Source: an archaeon (GTDB lineage Archaea > Asgardarchaeota > Heimdallarchaeia > Heimdallarchaeales > JAJRWK01). From it: 34,902 nucleotides of DNA. Made by a program: the position numbers and the translations under genes. The notes under the pieces are model-generated. The model was not told where the DNA came from. It was given only the letters and a program-made list of their open reading frames with translations, and did no database searches. Shown here piece after piece: positions 17,001 through 25,822 of this stretch. The stretch is from contig JAJRWK010000008.1 in the NCBI GenBank assembly GCA_024276795.1, positions 1-34,902 of the forward strand, read 5' to 3'. The first letter of the stretch is position 1, and the number at the start of each line of letters is the position of its first letter.

Positions 17001-18441
17001 GCAGGTCGGAGTGAAGATCCTCGATGAATTTTGATAGTGCATTTTGACTTTGCTCGACGTGTTTTTGCATGAAATCAATGAGGAATTGTTTGAGGTCTTC
17101 AACGCTTGAGGTCAAGGTTCTTGAGAAGTCACTTATTTTGGAGCTGAGAGTATCACTAAACTCTTGTGTCATTGTTTTGACAGAAGCGAACTCTGTTGAG
17201 AGAGATTCATTTAGGGTCGCTTCAAGAGTATCGAGTTGGTTTTTCATAGAAGTGAGGTAGTTGTTTAGGGTTTTCTCCAAGCCGTTCTTAGTCTTGGTGA
17301 GTGATTTACTAACCTCTGTCGCGGTTTTCCCAAGGGTGTCGATCGCAACTTCTTTTGTTGTATTTACTTGAACTGAAAAACCGTTGTGTAACTCGCCAAG
17401 TGCTTCAGAATATTGTTTGTGAAGACCGTCAAGGATGTCTTTTAGACTTTGAATTATTTGGTCTGAGGCCTTAGCAACGGCTTCATGCAAGCTTTGTTGT
17501 CGTTCTTCCAACCATTCATGGAAGAGTTTTATGGAGGATAAAACTGCCTGTGAATGATTCTCAAAAGTGGCTTTCGTTTCTGAGGCCAAAGAGGTTCCCA
17601 ATCCATTGGCTGTTTCTACCAGAGTTTTCTGACGGGTTTCATATGATTGTAACAATTCGCTCACAGTATTTTCGAAGAGTTGGACATCCGAAGCCAGCGT
17701 GGCGAGGCAGAGTTTTTTTTCTTCTTCTACAGCATTTACTGCCATTGCTTCGAGGTCACCCATTAAGGTGGTGATTGTTTCTTGAGCATTGGCAAGGTTA
17801 TCTCTCAACTGTGAGGAGAATGCTTGATAATGATCCAAAGCAGCTTTTCGCTGAGTTTTTGAGACTTCAAGCACGTCTTCCGAACTAGAGTCAATTGTTG
17901 AAATAAGTTCATCGACTTGGCTTTCGAGTAAGTTCAGAAGGGACTCGGTATTTGTTTTTATAATCGCCGCAATTTTCTCGATGGATTGCGTTTGCCATGA
18001 GGAAAGAGCTTGTATTCTTTCACTTTTCTTGGCAGTAATTTCTTCCAAGTGCTGGTTTGAAGTGGCTTCTGCTTGGGTTATCAAAGAAGAAGTTTTTTCA
18101 TGTAATGTCTGAGAAGCATGTTCCCATTCAGCAACAATTTTTTCTTGAATTGCTTTCAAATCCCGATTTAATTTAGCCGCAATGTCTGCAGATACCACTA
18201 TTTTTGGGCTTAGAGCGATGTATATGTTGGCTTGTTCGCTCTTTCCGCTGATTTTCTTCACATACCCCTTTTGGGTTAATTGCTCGAGAGCTTGCTGAAT
18301 TTCTTCCAATGGTTTGTTAATATATAATTGAACTTGGCCCACGGTTCGGTATCCAAACGCTGCCAAAGCTTCATAGACTTCTGCCTCGATAGGGGATAGC
18401 CCCGTTCCCTCGAGCTCAGTTTTTAATCCTGTCATTTTCAC
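14014..18441 (-). CDS. Giant TrmB-like protein: N-terminal winged helix, >1000-aa coiled coil, C-terminal TrmB/PLD-like sensor-type domain
   Basis: 1475 aa; N-term LSPIEAEVYEALAAFGYRTVGQVQLYINKPLEEIQQALEQLTQKGYVKKISG (TrmB wHTH); long E/K/Q/A/S-rich heptad-like middle; C-term KRSVTIVSSRIYWMREDVLDQLKDKHHIIIITDPQEH...ILIAERDAEQFLIGTPLDTPAPYAVITTDESLITQF. Confidence 0.88.
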   Translation of the reverse strand: MKMTGLKTELEGTGLSPIEAEVYEALAAFGYRTVGQVQLYINKPLEEIQQALEQLTQKGYVKKISGKSEQANIYIALSPKIVVSADIAAKLNRDLKAIQEKIVAEWEHASQTLHEKTSSLITQAEATSNQHLEEITAKKSERIQALSSWQTQSIEKIAAIIKTNTESLLNLLESQVDELISTIDSSSEDVLEVSKTQRKAALDHYQAFSSQLRDNLANAQETITTLMGDLEAMAVNAVEEEKKLCLATLASDVQLFENTVSELLQSYETRQKTLVETANGLGTSLASETKATFENHSQAVLSSIKLFHEWLEERQQSLHEAVAKASDQIIQSLKDILDGLHKQYSEALGELHNGFSVQVNTTKEVAIDTLGKTATEVSKSLTKTKNGLEKTLNNYLTSMKNQLDTLEATLNESLSTEFASVKTMTQEFSDTLSSKISDFSRTLTSSVEDLKQFLIDFMQKHVEQSQNALSKFIEDLHSDLQRILETSKRNIANKNQELSDELAQTIQSLEAQFEETISSLKEKTTHATKNLEDTANAISEMLKTRSQSSLEKFSVAISNAQSQQQKILSDIEAEIQLLLGEAETAKKNFVRLLTQRINELSSAYEDGINTSVKHITDRIEREFDRLTERQERIVEEFLDTFLEKTNRFRYELPDIIETLFEEHIRRLNSIKQQYNSTLQRADLALQDLVARVEQNTKKVFGPKKEAEEQLARLTSLKSELAKVKHDLDAFLEPAIVDSENAKDEALNRATRLFTEEFDDLRERLSEEIAKLIKITQDSKQTAHQGISESSQTFASEFETEKARLIDSISTQLQNYFSTPLETIITNARTAALSIDPETEKNLLTEATTEFETQVKALISEIQNDLAELIEQTKSAAREMETTYVKDVSDLANSAKTSVKGTQTAAEVAIKSAAEALVETAQQAFETAHQKGLEMLEQSNNNAREALGNQTKQLEETVAEGVSQLTTASKKASEDIRNAVGSFMENLDNASNDVSTSLHEHLAAAKAEQEKTVKTTTTEIGKAIGSTVKLLDGTKAKLDKEIGVKLDNSLKNSEELVSTIDEKFAKTTEDAKEKVSLAQKPLTVIVDEINSTTKGIEEKIQETDANLTQAAEALENEVRNQVSATRDQLVSHLDSLKAESEKTIEASQTSLKKEQEKAKQALEQETTRVTETMGKEKERVISSANKSLEDAVFGFDTKVKAELDALDTGVRETIDKVSVEAQKAKTGLEAGLKAQSSSIQTAFSNANNEISSILQTQTEEDKKEQDKLMQQYVEAIQTLLAEYKESIAGQAQQSAEELTTVINSIPESINQALQQTASALEVLDKISKGLREIDPKAIERSYIEAGKDALTSTMNAMLATPKRSVTIVSSRIYWMREDVLDQLKDKHHIIIITDPQEHDASDEKILAKLRSIPANVDIRKFSSQRANILIAERDAEQFLIGTPLDTPAPYAVITTDESLITQFGQLVAPLRGGSRL

Positions 18442-18449
18442 TTCCTCCT

Positions 18450-19841
18450 CTATAGTTTCTTTTTGGCTTCTTCTAATTCTTTTCTAGCTGCAGCAATGGA
18501 TTTACTGATCTCTTTTTCTTTGGCTTCAAGTGTTTCATTAACTGTTTTCTTCAGAGACCCGATCTTTCCAGTGATGCTGACCTCCCCGTTCTTTAGATCA
18601 CGTGTTAAGCTTTGATACTGAGAATTAATAGCAGTAATTGATTCCCTAGCATTTGAATCGATCTGTGCTCTGATCTCTGCGAGTTGGGCTTCAATTTTTT
18701 CTTGGATCTCTTTGTTTTGTGTGGCGTTGAGCTTCTTGATATCTTCAAGAAGTTTTCTGACTTTGTCCGTTAGGTCGTCTCGTATTAGCCCCTGCTGGGT
18801 GATAATGGTCTCCTTTACTTCATCTAGGGATTGGAAGGCTTTCAGCCTGGTTTCTCTGATTTCTTCGTCGTATTTTTCCTTCAGTTGGGTAATCGAGGTC
18901 TTAAATGTGGTAGCGTCTCTGGTGAGAGCGGAATATATTTCATCTGTGTGTTGTGCACTCTTTTCGCGAAGAACTTTGATTAGCCGGTCTGCTTCTTGTT
19001 CGTAAGCCTCAGCGACATGTTTGATAGCGTCAAGCATGTTACCTTCGTATTCAACCAAAATGTCTTGTGTTCGATTAACCTCTTCTAGGAAGTATTGGTC
19101 AATTCCTTCATTAATTCTCATTAAGTTCTCACGTAACTGGTTGAGAGTGTCTTCAACGATTTCTTGTAGCTGAGCTTTCATCCTTGTGATACCATCAAAC
19201 ACTTGACCGATCTGACTGGTCACCCGCTCACGGAATTCTTGTTGAAGATTGGAGAGGGTTTCTGTGAGTACTTCTTCCTTGATTTTCAAGATCTGCCTTA
19301 ATTCCTGTTCCATAGTTGTGGTTAGAGTCTGAAGGTGATTTCGGACTGAATCTGGAAATTCTGAACTGGTCTGTACCATCTGAGACTCGATATCAGTTGT
19401 TCTCTCTGCATGGCCACTGATAGTCGTGTCAATTAGTTCTCGGATCTCAGTGACTCTTTCTACTAGGTCTTTTTCTTGCCCATCAGAAAGCTTTGTTGCA
19501 AAAGACTGAAAAGCAGTGATGTGCTGAGTTACGGCGTCTAAAAGATCGCTAGAATACGAGAGAGTAAGTTTCTCGATGGTTTGGGCGGTCTGGGCACTCT
19601 CACTTTCAATTACTCCCTTTTGGCTTTCAATGTTATTTTCAATTTCGTTCTTGAAGTTGTCGACTCCAAGCTTTGAGACCTGAAATGTGCTGTTGACCTC
19701 GCTCACCGTTTTTTTCGTAGTGTCTTCAATGGTTGAGCGAAGATCCTTGAGCAAGTTACTCAAGTTTTCCAACGCAGCAATAGCGTTATCTAGATTTTTT
19801 GTGGATTCCAATAGACGTGAATTTTCTTCATTTTTGCTCAT
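18450..19841 (-). CDS. Coiled-coil protein
   Basis: 463 aa, charged heptad-like sequence throughout; 8 nt upstream of the TrmB-like gene; start overlaps the upstream ATPase stop by 4 nt. Confidence 0.87.
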   Translation of the reverse strand: MSKNEENSRLLESTKNLDNAIAALENLSNLLKDLRSTIEDTTKKTVSEVNSTFQVSKLGVDNFKNEIENNIESQKGVIESESAQTAQTIEKLTLSYSSDLLDAVTQHITAFQSFATKLSDGQEKDLVERVTEIRELIDTTISGHAERTTDIESQMVQTSSEFPDSVRNHLQTLTTTMEQELRQILKIKEEVLTETLSNLQQEFRERVTSQIGQVFDGITRMKAQLQEIVEDTLNQLRENLMRINEGIDQYFLEEVNRTQDILVEYEGNMLDAIKHVAEAYEQEADRLIKVLREKSAQHTDEIYSALTRDATTFKTSITQLKEKYDEEIRETRLKAFQSLDEVKETIITQQGLIRDDLTDKVRKLLEDIKKLNATQNKEIQEKIEAQLAEIRAQIDSNARESITAINSQYQSLTRDLKNGEVSITGKIGSLKKTVNETLEAKEKEISKSIAAARKELEEAKKKL

Positions 19842-21526
19842 ACGGACATTTCCCCTTGTGCAATTTTCTTTTCGAGAATAGAGAAGAAGCTTTCATGAGG
19901 AGCATAATCTTTGAGGACTTTCTTTGCTTCAGAGCAGAATTGTTCTGCTCGGCGGGTTTCTTCAGCTTTTGCCATGCATTCAATGCTCTTTAGGTAGAGG
20001 TATCTCTTCATGAAATGTTGTTTTTCATCTAGGCTTTGAGCAATTCTGCGATATCTTGTCCCAGCTTCTCGATAATTGGCTTGAGACCGCCATTTGACGT
20101 TCAATTTGCCAAACATTTCTCCTGCGGTCTCAAAGAGCTTAGCTCCAAAATAGTCTTGCTTTTCTTTTGCAAGAGCACGGCCTATTGTCTCAGCTAGCTC
20201 AGCAACTTTTTCAATGTCGCCCCCACGAGAAAGAGCCGTTTGAGCTAGGAACATGACATCTAGTCCCGATTGAAAATAGCCTTTTTGCACGAGTTGCTGA
20301 GACAACTGTCCTAATTGGCTACCAATTTCAAGAGCAAGCATGTGATCGTGAATCAGAGTTAGTAGTGATTTTAGGCGATTTAGGTTGTGTTCTGAAGGTT
20401 TGAGAGAGTTAGTAACCTCTTCTTGAAGTCTTCTCATCGAGAACTGAATATCTGTGAAAATGTCAGATGGTCTGTATACAAGGCTAAACAGATCGAAGAT
20501 TCCAAGGCTACGAAATGCGACAGACTCTTCATCCCATTCAATGAATCCTTTTTCTTCCAGAGCTTTGAGGCCTTTTTGATAGCTCTCTTCTGAATAATGT
20601 TGGGATGTGAAATAGTTCTTTTCTAAGAGGCTAAGCTTTTCAAGAACAGCTTGTTCTTCTCTGCTAAAACCGAACAATTCGTTTAAGTTGTCTCGAGTAA
20701 TTACATCGAAATGTAGCCCTTTATTTTTGAGCGCCCATCGAAGCAACAAATCTAATGGAGTGCGATGGCTAGTTTTGAGAATTTCCTCTCTTTCCTGTTT
20801 TACTAATCCGGATCTTCTTCTTAGGAAAAGTTCTGCATTGGAATACTCGAAGACATCAGTCCGAACATGGAGGAAGTTTGTTGAATCCCACTCTGGCTGA
20901 TCTTTGAGATAAGATAGGGATTCTTCGTCAACGGTTATGACAAAATAGATAGGGATTTTCTCCTTCTCAAGTTTTGTACTGATTGAGAAGAACAACCTAA
21001 GTGTATCAGGCATGTTGGCGTGGTAAAATCGTTCGCCGTTGTCTGAAATCAACATTAGCTTGATTCGTTTTTCACTAAGTTTCTCACCCATTCGGACGAT
21101 TTCGTGCATAAATGTGGCAGTCAAACGTTCTATTTGTCCGATAGTTAATCGCTCACTAGAAAAAGGAGGGAGGAGCTTTACTGGAGTTCCCCTTGCTCGT
21201 TCCAGAAAAGTCCTCCAATTTAATTTCAACTCGTCTAGGGAAATTTTAATGTTATTGAAAACCTCATGAAATTTCCGTGGTGATATGGGGATTTTAAATT
21301 CTAGTGTGTTGATCCTTTCAAACTGTGCAATTGCATGAAATTTCCTTGCTAGGGAGGTTCTCCCTGATCCTCCTCTACCACTGATTATTACTAGATGAGG
21401 GGTTGGCTGCCCCGCAATGATTTCTCTAGCATATTGTTGAAATGCTTCGATTGCTTTCTCTTGACCTACAAAATCGTCAGGGTTTACGGGAATTAAAAGC
21501 TCGTCTAACCGAATTGTCATTGACAC
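19838..21526 (-). CDS. P-loop (AAA+/STAND/Orc-Cdc6-like) ATPase with helical C-terminal region
   Basis: FVGQEKAIEAFQQYA...HLVIISGRGGSGRTSLARKF Walker A; LMLISDNGE Walker-B-like; helical TPR-like C-terminus. Confidence 0.82.
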   Translation of the reverse strand: MSMTIRLDELLIPVNPDDFVGQEKAIEAFQQYAREIIAGQPTPHLVIISGRGGSGRTSLARKFHAIAQFERINTLEFKIPISPRKFHEVFNNIKISLDELKLNWRTFLERARGTPVKLLPPFSSERLTIGQIERLTATFMHEIVRMGEKLSEKRIKLMLISDNGERFYHANMPDTLRLFFSISTKLEKEKIPIYFVITVDEESLSYLKDQPEWDSTNFLHVRTDVFEYSNAELFLRRRSGLVKQEREEILKTSHRTPLDLLLRWALKNKGLHFDVITRDNLNELFGFSREEQAVLEKLSLLEKNYFTSQHYSEESYQKGLKALEEKGFIEWDEESVAFRSLGIFDLFSLVYRPSDIFTDIQFSMRRLQEEVTNSLKPSEHNLNRLKSLLTLIHDHMLALEIGSQLGQLSQQLVQKGYFQSGLDVMFLAQTALSRGGDIEKVAELAETIGRALAKEKQDYFGAKLFETAGEMFGKLNVKWRSQANYREAGTRYRRIAQSLDEKQHFMKRYLYLKSIECMAKAEETRRAEQFCSEAKKVLKDYAPHESFFSILEKKIAQGEMSV

Positions 21527-21770
21527 CCCTCGATATACTCTAAGAGAAAACTATTCCTATTGTAAAATAAGCTTTTTCAGAGAGACTTTAAAGGAAGTAA
21601 AATACGGAAATACAAATGATCCAATCAAGGAGGCTTGTTTTACAAGACCATTAATAGTGGAAAGGTTACGGGTAAAAAGATCACTGTAAAATAGTGGAAA
21701 ACACAGAAGTTCAGACTGAGAAACGTCTTATTCCATGTGGCTTCTTGAAGGGATACTTGATAAATCTTAT

Positions 21771-23999
21771 TCACAGCGGAGATTCTTGGAGCATGTTTGG
21801 CTCGAATTCATTAGTTTCTGCTAATACTAGTGGATAGTCTGGATCAAGTTTGAGCAGGGTGCGAATTGCTAATTCTCGGAGAGAGTAGTCCTCTTCTCTT
21901 TCTATTATTTTTGCCAGGCGTGGTGCAATTTGCTTGGTGCCAATTCTTTCAAACCCCCAATATGCGGCATATCTGATAATTCTCTGTTTTTCCTGCGCAA
22001 GTCTAAGGAGAGTATGAGGAAGTGGATAGTTGCCTAGAGAAATGGCAAGAGCCACTCCATAGAGCATTGTTGAGTCTTTTTTGTAGTGGTTGACTAGAGC
22101 TTTCATTTCTTCTTTTGTGTATGATCGAATAAGCCCTCTCCAAGCAAGAAGCAAAGATCGTGCATTAGAAGAATAGTTCGGGTCTGCATGGGCATTCCAT
22201 ATTTCAGGTAGCACTAAATCGGGATGTCTTAAAATGAAGCGAATAGCATTCCACCGATGAGGGGTCTCCAGAGTAAAACGTATTCTTTCTCGCAAGTTTT
22301 CTTGTGAACGTGGAATCAATAACCACAGAAAGATGGGAAATAAACCATACATTCTGTAATGAATTTCACCTGTCGAGCTCCAAATTGTGAAATTGACAAA
22401 CATTAATCCAAGTATGAAAGCAGACAGGATTTTGATTCTTTTCTGCCAATGTAGGTCAAACATGTCAAGACGATAATTGAAGTGAGCAAAGCTATAAGCA
22501 ACAAAAAACAGAAAGAAAGAAGGAATTACCAAGAGTCGAATGCCTAGATCGATCTTGGCAACGATAGATAATCCATAGAAATTTCGATATGTAGCTGTTA
22601 GAAAAGCGGCATATAAGAATCCGAGAGAGATAAGTAGACCAAATTTAAGGGGGGATGATAGAAAAGGAATAGGCTGAGTGAAAGCCCTAATATCCTCTTC
22701 TGGAAATGGATCTGTAACATATTCAACTACTTCTTTTTGCTGTGAGAGCATTAGAACTTCTGGCGATGGTTTTCCCATGAGCATTCGAAATATTAGACTA
22801 GCCGCGATCCCAGCGAGCAGCGCTGCAATAAGAAAGGCAAGCAATAATTGAAGCGCAGTCCTTGCTTGTCCAAAAACGTAGTAGAGAATGACATTGATTA
22901 CCACGACAGTAAGGGTAACCGCTAGAATCCCCATGAATTGTTCCTTAGTTGTCTTGACTATTTGAGCCAAGAGCTCTAGCATTTCTTTGGTAAAGATAAA
23001 TGGAATAAGAAAGGCAAGGAAGAGAAGGAATAATAGCCCAGTTTGGATGAGATTGTCAATTTTATCCACAACCGTGTAAGGTGGTGCTAGGGGATCATAG
23101 GTTCCAAGCGCTTGTGGAAGTAGCCTTATGACAACATCATGAAAGGCTTCTTCTCGGGGCAATACATGAATCAACAGGGTGAAGGCGATGGAGTAAATTA
23201 GCTTCTTAGTTATCCAGAAAACTATGCCTGCGAGTATTCCTGCAGAAAGGGAAATAATGAAGGAATAGATAAAGAATGGTCCCTGGGCTACTTGGAATAA
23301 CTCGAGCTCAAACATAAGAACCTGCATGAAGGCCGGAATTAGGATTGCAGGTCCCGCGCCAACATTCCATTTTCGAAGTTCCCCCCCAATCAGCCCTCGG
23401 AGGAGGTATTCCTCGGCGATGTAGAAAACTGCAAATGCTACAGCAAGTAAAGCGATTGACTGTTTATCTTGCCCTGCGCTGAAATTCGCTGCTGTTGTGA
23501 GAAAATCCAGAGTAGTTATTTGGAATGCACGTTCTGGTCGAACTACACTTCCGGGGCCTAAAAAGTATTGAAAAGAAAGCCGTGTCGCTGTCAATATGAG
23601 GATGTAAATAGAAAGGACGCTGAGAACCACTACTGTGCCTTTCTTCAGTGAGGTTCTTCCGGGCCCATATAGCGCGATTCCCGTGGATGAGCTTCTCATT
23701 TCAACGAGAATGATGCGAGAAATGCCAGTGATAAAAGCAATGATAGAAAATAGAGCCACGAGCCCGTCAATTGATGCTCGCGGTGGAAAAGGTCTTCCAA
23801 GTATCAGTTGATACAGAGTCGGACCTAAGAATCCACCGATGAGGTAACCAAGAATCCAACCGTTAAAGTATACGGAGTATAAATGACTGATTAGTATTTG
23901 TCCATGAAACGAAGTCATTTTGAATCTGGATGGTTCTCGAGGAATCATTACGACTTGGCCACTGAAAGGTACTTGAGTTATATCTTGAGGCTGACTCAT
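21771..23999 (-). CDS. Multi-TM CPBP(Abi)-like protein with C-terminal HEAT-like repeats
   Basis: FYIAEEYLLRGLIGGELRKW (EExxxR CPBP motif 1) within TM segments; C-terminal helical repeats IIRYAAYWGFERIGTKQIAPRLAKIIEREEDYSLRELAIRTLLKLDP. Confidence 0.75.
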   Translation of the reverse strand: MSQPQDITQVPFSGQVVMIPREPSRFKMTSFHGQILISHLYSVYFNGWILGYLIGGFLGPTLYQLILGRPFPPRASIDGLVALFSIIAFITGISRIILVEMRSSSTGIALYGPGRTSLKKGTVVVLSVLSIYILILTATRLSFQYFLGPGSVVRPERAFQITTLDFLTTAANFSAGQDKQSIALLAVAFAVFYIAEEYLLRGLIGGELRKWNVGAGPAILIPAFMQVLMFELELFQVAQGPFFIYSFIISLSAGILAGIVFWITKKLIYSIAFTLLIHVLPREEAFHDVVIRLLPQALGTYDPLAPPYTVVDKIDNLIQTGLLFLLFLAFLIPFIFTKEMLELLAQIVKTTKEQFMGILAVTLTVVVINVILYYVFGQARTALQLLLAFLIAALLAGIAASLIFRMLMGKPSPEVLMLSQQKEVVEYVTDPFPEEDIRAFTQPIPFLSSPLKFGLLISLGFLYAAFLTATYRNFYGLSIVAKIDLGIRLLVIPSFFLFFVAYSFAHFNYRLDMFDLHWQKRIKILSAFILGLMFVNFTIWSSTGEIHYRMYGLFPIFLWLLIPRSQENLRERIRFTLETPHRWNAIRFILRHPDLVLPEIWNAHADPNYSSNARSLLLAWRGLIRSYTKEEMKALVNHYKKDSTMLYGVALAISLGNYPLPHTLLRLAQEKQRIIRYAAYWGFERIGTKQIAPRLAKIIEREEDYSLRELAIRTLLKLDPDYPLVLAETNEFEPNMLQESPL

Positions 24000-25822
24000 A
24001 TTTCACTAGCTCCTAGCACAAGATCGGCTTCAGCATGTTCTCTTGTTTTTCTCAGTTTGAAGATCTTTGATAGACGTTTTGAAATTCTCCACGAGATGAA
24101 GACTGCAAGCAAAATAGCAGTCACGCGGACCCGAGGGTTAGTGCCTACTCTTATTGTAGCAAATGCTTGATTATTCTCTTCTGATGATTCTGAGACTTCA
24201 TTTAAAATGTCGATATTTACACGAACATTCACGTTATGTTGGCCATAACTTTCAAATCGTGAGATTAACAAGACTTTTTCTCCCAGTCCCTCCAGAAATT
24301 TTATTCTTGTTTCCAGTTTGAGCTTTCCATCGATGTAGATTTGAACTTGGAATGATCCGACGGGAAGGGTTCCGTTATTCTTGACGGTTACAAAAATCTT
24401 GAGCGAACTCAATTCTTCAGGATCAGCGGGTTTCGACGTAATCTGTGCCACAACTAGGTCTGCGAATCGATACCACGATGAGTTAAACCCTGTAACCGAG
24501 GAGTTAAACGAGACAGAGTTGAGGGGAAACAAAGAATATGCTAAGCTTGCTTGTGGAGGTACGTGAGTTGGACTTGCGGAGTATCCAACCCCAGAACTAG
24601 GCGTTCTCATGAGGGGGATTAAAGTCTGATTCAAAGACTCATCTGAAACAGATACAATCGCGGGCGTGGTTAGATTCAAGGGCTCAGAATATAAGAAATA
24701 GGAAGTATCTGTTGCGTATACGGGAAGAAAAGACGTCGGATATTCTCTTGCAAATAGTGCGAAGGTCCCGCCAAATTTTAGCTTTGGAAATGCAAAAAAT
24801 TCAGCTGCATTCATTTCTTCTAAAGCGGTGAGTTGCGTTGCGGCTCCAAAGATTTGACCCCCGAAAAAGGCTGTGGGCATCCAAGTTATTGTGAGGTCTT
24901 TCTCGCTAGTTATTTGAGTAATCAGACCGTGAACGGGATTTCGTGGAACAATGTAGTAGGAGGTTTTGTTGCTCATGGCTAGAGAAGTGGTAAACCCGTC
25001 CTCGTATTGGATTAATACTCTGTTTGTTGTGTTAGACCATAAGTGGAGAGAAGATATATCTTCTGCGTCGGTATTATTTGAAAAAGCCACGGGAACTCCT
25101 TGGAAATTCTTTCCCTTAAGAAAAGACGGTAGGAGAAGAGTAGCAACACTTCCTCTGGTTGAATTAATTGTTAGAGAAACAACGATTGAGGGGCGTGAAG
25201 TCTGAATCTCGTCTCCAATTTCTGCTTGAAAAGAGTAGGCAGATCTTGCATCTTGAACATTGTAGATTTGGGAAACCCGTTCAAGGCTACTGGGGATGAG
25301 GGAAATCTCATTGTTAGGAGAGAGGGAATATACTTGAATCAATGCATTAGGCAATGTATTCACAAAGCGATAGCCATACATTCTTGCAGGGAGCACCGAA
25401 TAACCAAACGACAAGTCTTCAGTTTGTGAGATGTTTTCGGAAGCAACTATTACTTGCAAAGGGGCAGAGGACAGGATGAGTGATCCGTTTTTTATGTTAG
25501 ATATTTGTTCAGGAGCAATTCTCAAGGTTTTCCCAGGGTCAAGGTTCAGAATAGATGTATTGTTTACCAAGAATTCTGTGAGAATCTGAGTTTGGAATCC
25601 GGATGTGATGTAAATAGAAGTAGGATATTCTTTTGTGAACACAAGTGGCAAGTAATAGTAGTAAACTTGGCTTCCGCCGCCACCACCCCCGCCGCCGCCA
25701 CCACTTGGAGGAGTGGGGTCTCCTTCGGCACTCTCTGAAGCAACAGCTACTAGAGAGAAATGAACAGTGAAAAGCCCTAGAAGAATCATGATCAGTAGCA
25801 GAAGAAGCATGATTCTTTTCAT
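23996..25822 (-). CDS. Secreted/membrane-anchored surface protein with poly-Gly linker, beta-rich region, CARDB-like domain and C-terminal TM
   Basis: Signal peptide MKRIMLLLLLIMILLGLF; GGGGGGGGGG; CARDB-like LSSLKIFVTVKNNGTLPVGSFQVQIYIDGKLKLETRIKFL...NVNVRVNIDILNEVSESSEENNQAFATI; TM near the C-terminus. Confidence 0.82.
   Translation of the reverse strand: MKRIMLLLLLIMILLGLFTVHFSLVAVASESAEGDPTPPSGGGGGGGGGGSQVYYYYLPLVFTKEYPTSIYITSGFQTQILTEFLVNNTSILNLDPGKTLRIAPEQISNIKNGSLILSSAPLQVIVASENISQTEDLSFGYSVLPARMYGYRFVNTLPNALIQVYSLSPNNEISLIPSSLERVSQIYNVQDARSAYSFQAEIGDEIQTSRPSIVVSLTINSTRGSVATLLLPSFLKGKNFQGVPVAFSNNTDAEDISSLHLWSNTTNRVLIQYEDGFTTSLAMSNKTSYYIVPRNPVHGLITQITSEKDLTITWMPTAFFGGQIFGAATQLTALEEMNAAEFFAFPKLKFGGTFALFAREYPTSFLPVYATDTSYFLYSEPLNLTTPAIVSVSDESLNQTLIPLMRTPSSGVGYSASPTHVPPQASLAYSLFPLNSVSFNSSVTGFNSSWYRFADLVVAQITSKPADPEELSSLKIFVTVKNNGTLPVGSFQVQIYIDGKLKLETRIKFLEGLGEKVLLISRFESYGQHNVNVRVNIDILNEVSESSEENNQAFATIRVGTNPRVRVTAILLAVFISWRISKRLSKIFKLRKTREHAEADLVLGASEI

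Noticed and set aside
14516-17774. Many + strand ORFs (14516..17774) antisense to the coiled-coil gene
   Set aside because: Ser/Cys-rich translations typical of antisense frames to a low-complexity E/K/S coiled-coil gene; no start signals or domains.
14014-21526. SMC/Rad50, MukBEF or Wadjet system
   Set aside because: Long coiled coils and a wHTH are present, but no ABC-type ATPase head (signature motif), hinge, or topoisomerase-like subunit was seen.
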